DNA of 57,758 nt from Defluviitaleaceae bacterium (GTDB taxonomy: Bacteria; Bacillota; Clostridia; Lachnospirales; WRBF01): positions 1 to 57,758 of the forward strand of contig WRBF01000007.1 of assembly GCA_009784685.1 (NCBI GenBank). The letters are read 5' to 3'. The notes below the pieces were generated by a model. It saw only the letters and a list, made by a program, of their open reading frames with translations, ran no database searches and had not been told where the DNA came from. Positions within the stretch are counted from its first letter, which is position 1; each line of letters opens with the position of its first letter. Below, one piece after another: positions 51,738 through 57,758 of this stretch. Position numbers and translations under genes: made by a program.

Positions 51738-54158
51738 ATGGGTAATATACATATTCCGGCACTTCTTTCACCTGCGGGAAGTGTTGGCGCACTATATGCT
51801 GCTGTAAATGGCGGATGTGATGCCGTTTATTTAGGCGGTGAATTATTTAGTGCTCGAATGGCAGCAGATAATTTTGCTGATGAAGACATTTCAAGCGCAA
51901 TAGACTACTGTCATCTTCATGGCGTTAAAATATATGTTACAGTTAATACGCTTTATAAAAATACTGAACTTGAACCACTTTTTAAGTTTTTGGAGTTTGC
52001 ATATTCAAGAGGCGCAGATGCTTTTATATTTCAAGATTTAGGCGCGGCAACTCTTGCCAGTGAAACATTCCCAGATATTGAAATTCATGCAAGCACTCAA
52101 ATGAATACTCATTCTTTAGCCTGCGCTCGTTTTATTAAAGAAGCGGGCTTTTCTCGTTTAATTTTAAGCCGAGAGCTCAACCTTAAGCAAATAGAAAACA
52201 TCACAAAAAATAGTGGTGTGGAAACAGAGATCTTTGCGCACGGCGCACTTTGTGTAGGGTTTTCCGGGCAATGTTTATTAAGCAGTTTTGCCGGAGGGAG
52301 AAGCGGTAACAGAGGTCGCTGTGCACAGCCTTGCCGGCTTAAATATAAGCTTTGCGACAGCCGAGGTAAGAAAATGGCTGATGGTTATCTTCTTAGCCCT
52401 AAGGATATGACAATACTTGATAATCTTAAAGAAATTGCCGTTTCTGGTGTGTCAGCCTTGAAAATTGAAGGAAGAATGAAAACGCCGGGATATGTATACA
52501 CTGTAACATCAACATATAGAAAGTATCTTGATATTATTAATAATGGTTCGGTCGATATTAATGAAAACGACGTTGAAAAACTTTTACAAGCTTTTAACAG
52601 GGGTGGAAGTTTTAGCGACGGCTATATAAAAAACTACAGCGCACTCAATATGATGAGCATTGAAACACCAAAGAATTCAGGTGTTTTAATAGGTATTGTT
52701 ACAGGTTACGAGCCTAAGTTTAAACGTGTTTTTATAAAAACCGACAAGGAACTTGTTCCCGGAGACGGTGTGGAAATCTGGACACAAAAAGAACCACATG
52801 TAGGGTTTGGCGTTAACGTACATGCAGCTGCGGGGGAAACGGCAGCGTTTATGGCGCATGGCGATATATCTGAAGGGGATAGAGTATACAGAACATTTGA
52901 TAAAAAGTTTACTGATGATCTTAAAAATGTAGGCATCCGGGAGTATCCTGATGTTAAAAAAATTGATATAGCTGTATCTGTTAGTGCAAAAATTGATGCA
53001 CCTATCAAAATAAAAATCGAATGCAGCAGAGTTTCAGTTGAAATCCAAGGAGATATTGTTCAATCTGCGCAAAATGCCCCTTTAACTTCCGATCGGCTGT
53101 TTGCTCAAATAAGCAAACTTGACACCTATCCGTTTAATATTAATTTTACAGACTGTGATGTTGATGATAATATTTATATGGCGATAAGTGCCGTAAATGA
53201 AGTGCGCCGCAATGCGTTTGCAAGATTTTCTGAAGAACTTTTAAGTAGTTATAGGCGTCCAGAAGTTATTTCTAGTGTTAGTTATAATCATAACGAAAAA
53301 GATATTATTTCCGAGAAAAAACTCTCTATTTCTGCCATTACAAAAGACCAATTATATGGATGTTTAATAGAGGGAGTAAACAGAGTATACGCTGATATTT
53401 CAAACATTTCACTTGATGATATCAACAGTTTGATCAAAAAAATGCATGAATATGGTATTGAACTTTATCTCTCTCTTCCAAGGATTGACGTTGAGGACAG
53501 TCTTTCATCAATAGTTTCTATAGTTGAAAACACAGCAGTTGATGGGTATTTAATAAGAACTTATGGGCAGCTTCACTTGCTTGAAAATAGTAACAAGGCA
53601 AAAGTTCTTGATTCAAACTTCAATGTGCTTAACGGCTTTTCGGCTGATTATTTGCGTAAATTTGCGAATTGCATTACTCCTTCTCAAGAGCTTAACTTAG
53701 AAGAGATAAACGCACTTGGCGGGGAAAAGACAGAGGTTATAGTTTATGGGCGGCAAGTGCTTATGGCAACTCGTCAATGTCCTGTTGGTCTTTATGTCGC
53801 AGATAAGAAAAATGGTCAGTTCTGTGAAATGAAAGAAAATGCAGATGGATATATTCTTAAAGACGACAAAGGTTCTGAATTTCCGATCATTACAGATTGT
53901 GATAAATGCCTTGCTATGGTGCTTAACAGCAGTATGCTGTTTTTGATTGACAAGGCTAATAGCCTAAATAAACTTAGTGCTGAAAGTTTGAGGCTTGATT
54001 TTACAACAGAGACTGCTGAGGAAACTAAAAAGATTATCGAATGTTACATTAAAGTTTTGAATGGCAATACTGATGATAAAGAGGTTCTTGAAATTATTGA
54101 TCAGTACGTCAACTTGGAATTAGTAAATGTTGGACATTTTTATAAAGGGATTATTTAA
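51738..54158 (+). CDS. U32 family peptidase-like RNA hydroxylation protein
   Basis: An 806-residue U32 protein. It has a TIM-barrel-type N-terminal domain (LLSPAGSVGALYAAVNGGCDAVYLGG), the U32 signature GALCVGFSGQCLLSSFAGGRSGNRGRCAQPCRLKY with four Cys for an Fe-S cluster (near residues 170-205), a central DUF3656 domain, and a C-terminal part with further conserved Cys (CPVG, CD-KC). E. coli relatives RlhA and TrhP hydroxylate 23S rRNA or tRNA; proteolysis is doubtful. It starts 28 bases after zapA. Confidence 0.92.
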   Translation: MGNIHIPALLSPAGSVGALYAAVNGGCDAVYLGGELFSARMAADNFADEDISSAIDYCHLHGVKIYVTVNTLYKNTELEPLFKFLEFAYSRGADAFIFQDLGAATLASETFPDIEIHASTQMNTHSLACARFIKEAGFSRLILSRELNLKQIENITKNSGVETEIFAHGALCVGFSGQCLLSSFAGGRSGNRGRCAQPCRLKYKLCDSRGKKMADGYLLSPKDMTILDNLKEIAVSGVSALKIEGRMKTPGYVYTVTSTYRKYLDIINNGSVDINENDVEKLLQAFNRGGSFSDGYIKNYSALNMMSIETPKNSGVLIGIVTGYEPKFKRVFIKTDKELVPGDGVEIWTQKEPHVGFGVNVHAAAGETAAFMAHGDISEGDRVYRTFDKKFTDDLKNVGIREYPDVKKIDIAVSVSAKIDAPIKIKIECSRVSVEIQGDIVQSAQNAPLTSDRLFAQISKLDTYPFNINFTDCDVDDNIYMAISAVNEVRRNAFARFSEELLSSYRRPEVISSVSYNHNEKDIISEKKLSISAITKDQLYGCLIEGVNRVYADISNISLDDINSLIKKMHEYGIELYLSLPRIDVEDSLSSIVSIVENTAVDGYLIRTYGQLHLLENSNKAKVLDSNFNVLNGFSADYLRKFANCITPSQELNLEEINALGGEKTEVIVYGRQVLMATRQCPVGLYVADKKNGQFCEMKENADGYILKDDKGSEFPIITDCDKCLAMVLNSSMLFLIDKANSLNKLSAESLRLDFTTETAEETKKIIECYIKVLNGNTDDKEVLEIIDQYVNLELVNVGHFYKGII

Positions 54159-55496
54159 ATGATACTTGACCTTTTCATTATTATAAGCAGATATCTCTTT
54201 GTCCTGCTTATAGCTATATTTGCGTGGCAGTCGATAAAAGGGTCTATTGCCATAGATAAAAATGACTATGAGAAGCTTAGACGTTCTGCTTTTTCCCAAA
54301 GAGCAGTTATTATTTTCATGCACGCATTAGCCTTTTCAATATTGTCATTTGATAGAGAATCAGGTCTGTTTGATTACCATACGCTAGGATTTGCGGGTGT
54401 TACGGTTGTTGTATTAGTCATTGGATCGCTTATTGCTGAAAAAATTTATAAAAATAGTTGTCCGATCATATGGAATTGTATCGTTTTTTTGCTTGATTTA
54501 AGCCTAATATCAATATATCGGATTGATGCTTCTTTAGCGGAAAGGCAGTTAATATGGATTGCTGTTGCATTTGGGTGTATGATTATCGTTCCGGTTGTTT
54601 TAAAAGTAATTCCTTTTATCGAAAAAATGACATTTCTGTACTTTATCGCAAGTTTTGTTCTTATTCTTTCCCCGTTTTTTATAGGTCGAACGGTTTTTGG
54701 AGCTACAAGATGGGTGCAAATAGGCAATATAGGCTTCCAACCCTCTGAGATTGTTAAATTTCTGTTTGTATTTTACCTTGCATCAGCTTTAAAAAATGCC
54801 AATACAATAAAGAAACTTATTGTGCCCGGGGTTATGTGCGCACTTCTTGTTTTAATTCATGTGCTTCAGCGTGATTTAGGTGGAGCACTCATATTTTTCT
54901 TGACTTTTATGGCTATGATGTATATCGCAAGCGGGAAGTTATCTGTTGTCTTGCTTGGGTTTTCTGCTGCAAGCGCTGCTTCGGTTTTTGCTTATCAAAT
55001 ATTTTATCATGTAAGGGTTCGTGTTTCAGCTTGGAGTAATCCTCTTGCGGATATGGCAGGAGATGGATTTCAGATTTTGCAATCCCTGTTTGCGATAGGA
55101 ACATGGGGACCTTTTGGAAGTGGATTGACTCGCGGGTTTGTCAGGACTATACCCGTAGTAGTTTCGGATTTCATATTTGCGGCCATCAGCGAGGAATTTG
55201 GCTGGATATTTGCCGTGATCCTAATAATTATTTTTATGGTTATATTTTATCGTGGCATAAAAGTTTCGCTTAGTCAAGATGACAGCTATTTTTCCTTGTT
55301 AACAGCAGGATTCACTTGTATACTTGCAGTACAAACATTTTTAATAATAGGTGGAGTTACAAAGCTTATACCTCTTACAGGCGTTACGCTTCCATTCGTA
55401 AGCTACGGCGGAAGTTCAATACTTGCAAGTGTTCTTATTATTTGCATATTGCAATGGGTATATGGCAAAAGGAGCATGGAAGAACATGAAGAATAA
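54159..55496 (+). CDS. SEDS peptidoglycan polymerase (FtsW/RodA/SpoVE family)
   Basis: A 445-residue polytopic SEDS glycosyltransferase with about 11-12 helices. Motifs: TRWVQIGNIGFQPSEIVKF, LIHVLQRDLGGALIFFLTF (with the essential Asp), FQILQSLFAIGTWGPFGSGL, and TGVTLPFVSYGGSSILA. Together with the class B PBP immediately downstream it should form a polymerase-crosslinker pair. Which division or elongation role it has cannot be told from sequence alone. It follows the U32 stop with no gap. Confidence 0.93.
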   Translation: MILDLFIIISRYLFVLLIAIFAWQSIKGSIAIDKNDYEKLRRSAFSQRAVIIFMHALAFSILSFDRESGLFDYHTLGFAGVTVVVLVIGSLIAEKIYKNSCPIIWNCIVFLLDLSLISIYRIDASLAERQLIWIAVAFGCMIIVPVVLKVIPFIEKMTFLYFIASFVLILSPFFIGRTVFGATRWVQIGNIGFQPSEIVKFLFVFYLASALKNANTIKKLIVPGVMCALLVLIHVLQRDLGGALIFFLTFMAMMYIASGKLSVVLLGFSAASAASVFAYQIFYHVRVRVSAWSNPLADMAGDGFQILQSLFAIGTWGPFGSGLTRGFVRTIPVVVSDFIFAAISEEFGWIFAVILIIIFMVIFYRGIKVSLSQDDSYFSLLTAGFTCILAVQTFLIIGGVTKLIPLTGVTLPFVSYGGSSILASVLIICILQWVYGKRSMEEHEE

Positions 55497-56877
55497 CACA
55501 AAAAAAGTTGCTTTCGTTATATTTATTATGTTTGCGATAACAATTGGTCATTTAGTGATATATGCTGTTTTTGACAGCACTCGTACTGTTGCAAATCCTT
55601 TTAACCCACGTATGCAAGTGGATGATGATACGATAAGAAGAGGCAGTATTCTTGATAGAAGCGGAGTTGTAATTGCGGAGAGCTATAGAACCGGAGATAT
55701 ATACAGCCGCCGTTACCCATTTGGAAGAGCATTTGCACATCCAATTGGATACATGGCAATGGGAAGAGCGGGGCTTGAATCAATTTTTAATTTCGAAATG
55801 CAGACACTTAATTTTGAAATATCACAAAGAGTAAATGCGATTTTAAATAATGGTGAGCTTATAGGCAATTCTGTTGTAACAACAATTGATAGCCGTCTCC
55901 AAAGTTTAATTCATGAACGAATGCAAGGGCGCAGAGGTGCAGTGGTAGTAATGGAGCCTACGACAGGTAGAATACTTGCGATGGTTTCAACTCCAAACTT
56001 TGACCCAAATTCTGTTGCTGCGGACTGGTCTGCACTTATAGTCGATAACGAAAACAGCCCTCTTTTAAATAGGGCAACACAAGGGCTTTACCCTCCGGGA
56101 TCTGTATTTAAAATAGTTTCAGCACTTGCAATTTTAGAAAATGTTGAGAACTCAATGGACGTGACTTATGTTTGCATAGGAACAGGTGAATTTGCAGGTG
56201 ACACCATAAGCTGCATGAACAATACAGCACATGGTGAAGTCAATTTAAAAAGAGCCTTTGCGCTTTCATGCAACTGTTACTTTGCTATGATGATAGAAAA
56301 AATCGGAATTGAAAAGTTAAATGAAGTAAGCGAGCGAATAGGTTTTAACTCTGCATTTGGGTTTGAGCTTGATTTCAGAAACTCATCTTTTCAAACTGAA
56401 GCAGTCCCCGGTGAAAACCTTCTTGCTCAGACTTCGATAGGGCAGGGGAGGACGCTTGTAACTCCTTTGTTTATGGCTATGATAACTTCTGCCGTAGCAA
56501 ACGATGGCGTAATGATGCAGCCCTTTATTGTTGATCATGTCTTAACAGGTCACGGAGGCATAAGGCGACAAGCAGCACCAACTTCTTTAGGGCAAATTTT
56601 CAGTGCTGAGCATGCTGCTTATTTAAACGAGATTATGAACGAAGTAGTAACTCGTGGCACAGGGCGTAATACCGCTGTGCCGGGTCTTGAAATATCAGGA
56701 AAAACAGGAACTGCTGAAAACGCAACAGGTTTATCGCATGGCTGGTTTGTTGCATTTGCAGATTCTGATAACCCACAAATTGCTGTCAGTATTATTATTG
56801 AGCAAGCCGGAGGAACAAGAGAAGCTCTGGAAATTTCCCGGGAGATATTTGCGCATCATCTTGCTAATAGGAGTTAA
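55486..56877 (+). CDS. Class B penicillin-binding protein transpeptidase
   Basis: A 463-residue PBP2-type transpeptidase. One N-terminal membrane helix (residues 8-27) is followed by a short dimerisation region and the transpeptidase domain with S206-V-F-K209 (in PPGSVFK), S-C-N (in LSCNCYFA) and K-T-G-T (in SGKTGTAENA). This short type is paired with FtsW/RodA in many Firmicutes and Actinobacteria (PbpA-like). ATG at 55486 overlaps the SEDS stop by 11 bases, so translation is coupled. An upstream Met at 55423 lies within the SEDS gene. Confidence 0.94.
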   Translation: MKNNTKKVAFVIFIMFAITIGHLVIYAVFDSTRTVANPFNPRMQVDDDTIRRGSILDRSGVVIAESYRTGDIYSRRYPFGRAFAHPIGYMAMGRAGLESIFNFEMQTLNFEISQRVNAILNNGELIGNSVVTTIDSRLQSLIHERMQGRRGAVVVMEPTTGRILAMVSTPNFDPNSVAADWSALIVDNENSPLLNRATQGLYPPGSVFKIVSALAILENVENSMDVTYVCIGTGEFAGDTISCMNNTAHGEVNLKRAFALSCNCYFAMMIEKIGIEKLNEVSERIGFNSAFGFELDFRNSSFQTEAVPGENLLAQTSIGQGRTLVTPLFMAMITSAVANDGVMMQPFIVDHVLTGHGGIRRQAAPTSLGQIFSAEHAAYLNEIMNEVVTRGTGRNTAVPGLEISGKTGTAENATGLSHGWFVAFADSDNPQIAVSIIIEQAGGTREALEISREIFAHHLANRS

Positions 56878-57542
56878 CTAGGGTGATTCTCAAACAACAG
56901 CTCAGCCAAATGCAAGGGCTTTCCGCCGCCAATAGTCATAGCGCTTAGACATCCTGTACAGTAAACACATATATCTTCCAGAGGAAGGGAATTAGCTCGT
57001 TCTTTCATCTTATCATGAACTTCCTCATCTGTTAATTCACCTTTATAGCTATATCCACAGCAAACAGAAGCTTCGCCATGACGAGTCGCTTCAATTATTT
57101 TTATATCCATTTCTTCAAGTATTTTGCGAACAGCTAAATGAACCTCCGGTTTTTTACGCATAGGGCAGGCATCATGAATCGTTAAAGTCATACCATTATG
57201 TTTTGGAAAAGGAAAATCACCGTTTTTAATGATCATTTCCCATAATGTTACGGTTTTAGCTTTGTTGGATAAGTTACCAAATGTTTCATCACAACCGGGA
57301 CAAGTGTTTATAACAACAGTGCCTTCCGGAACAGGTTCGCCGCTTCTACAGCAGGCATCATAAACTTCAACATTTCCAAGGCTTTTGTTTAGATAATCAT
57401 ATGCTTTTTTTCCAAGATGTGGTTTGCTGTCTGTAAGAGAGCAGCCGGGACTGTATACATACTTGATAAGTATCACCGATCTTTCTTTTGTTATGGGGCA
57501 TGTCTTGTGTTTGGTACAGAGATAACAATATGATTGTATCAT
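56874..57542 (-). CDS. Cys-rich (Fe-S)-binding protein with CCG domains
   Basis: A 222-residue protein with two CCG-type halves of the heterodisulfide reductase B/GlpC family: SPGCSLTDSKP, DACCRSG, NTCPGCDETFG; then IHDACPMRKKPEV, VCCGYSYKGE and YCTGCLSAM. An extra Cys cluster near the N-terminus (CYLCTKHKTC) may bind another cluster. Likely a redox subunit; the partner is not in the window. It converges on the PBP gene with a 4-base overlap of stop codons. The start ATG at 57542 lacks a clear ribosome binding site. Confidence 0.8.
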   Translation of the reverse strand: MIQSYCYLCTKHKTCPITKERSVILIKYVYSPGCSLTDSKPHLGKKAYDYLNKSLGNVEVYDACCRSGEPVPEGTVVINTCPGCDETFGNLSNKAKTVTLWEMIIKNGDFPFPKHNGMTLTIHDACPMRKKPEVHLAVRKILEEMDIKIIEATRHGEASVCCGYSYKGELTDEEVHDKMKERANSLPLEDICVYCTGCLSAMTIGGGKPLHLAELLFENHPS

Positions 57543-57758
57543 GATTGATGATGGCTTGCAACATTTTTACTCATATATAGTATACTCAAAAGCTTGCTTG
57601 AATAAAGTTCTGGCTAATTTATCAAAAATCTAAATTATGTAGGTTTGTCAAACATATGTTACATCACACCGAATAAAAAACACCAAACAACACCTACCGG
57701 GGTCAAGCGCCCGTGCGGCTGGTCGCAAAAGAAAGTCGCTTTTGCTGCTCGCTATGCA
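57543..57758. other. Window edge, no gene seen
   Basis: AT-rich sequence upstream of the Fe-S gene. A GCAAAAG/CGCTTTTGC hairpin lies near 57724-57746. No open frame of interest. The feature may continue beyond the window. Confidence 0.4.

Overview
The window looks like chromosomal DNA from a low-GC, endospore-forming, anaerobic member of the Bacillota, most likely class Clostridia. The signs are AT-rich codon use, many TTG/GTG starts behind strong AGGAGG-type ribosome binding sites, S-layer homology domains, CotJ spore-coat proteins, McsA/McsB/ClpC, RbgA, a TIGR03960/TIGR03936 radical-SAM pair, a RelQ-type alarmone synthetase and U32/ZapA/SEDS/PBP genes. I cannot name the genus.

Region 1 (1-7230, minus) is the most unusual. 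One very large secreted protein ends in three S-layer homology domains. It carries two transcobalamin-type DUF4430 beta domains and an alpha/alpha-toroid segment, the two folds that make up animal transcobalamin and intrinsic factor. Upstream lies a complete control region: a promoter, an aptamer with the cobalamin (B12) riboswitch core motifs, and an intrinsic terminator. Fold and regulation together suggest a wall-anchored corrinoid-capture protein that is switched off when B12 is plentiful.

Region 2 (7273-21264) begins with a minus-strand spore-coat pair, a CotJA-CotJB fusion followed by CotJC. Plus-strand housekeeping genes follow: rplS with its leader, rbgA, a polysaccharide deacetylase, a DUF1846 protein, a secreted RCC1-repeat protein, smpB and ssrA (tmRNA). 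Downstream of ssrA is a small accessory patch with hicAB and two broken genes. After a hypoxanthine-DNA glycosylase comes the heat-shock operon mcsA-mcsB-clpC, whose promoter overlaps a CIRCE (HrcA) operator; no ctsR is present.

Region 3 (21267-30616) holds a zinc-uptake operon on the minus strand (zur-znuA-znuC-znuB-lipoprotein). Its ZnuA has a roughly 100-residue His/Asp/Glu array. Palindromic MITE-like repeats flank the operon. Next are a DUF2975/HTH/DUF4173 membrane-protein operon, a secreted low-complexity protein and a methyltransferase.

Region 4 (30668-50170) is almost all minus strand: gap; a probable trans-3-hydroxy-L-proline catabolic group (dehydratase, pyrroline-carboxylate-reductase-like protein, serine-dehydratase-like enzyme, DUF1028 protein); rsgA, a YfcE-type phosphoesterase, rdgB and hpf; a transglutaminase/DUF58/MoxR module; rng; split coaB and coaC; the radical-SAM pair; and a Na/Pi-cotransporter-like protein.

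Region 5 (50240-57758) is mainly plus strand: relQ, zapA, a U32 peptidase-family protein, a SEDS glycosyltransferase and a class B PBP, ending against a convergent Fe-S protein. No CRISPR array, rRNA, tRNA or intact insertion sequence was seen.
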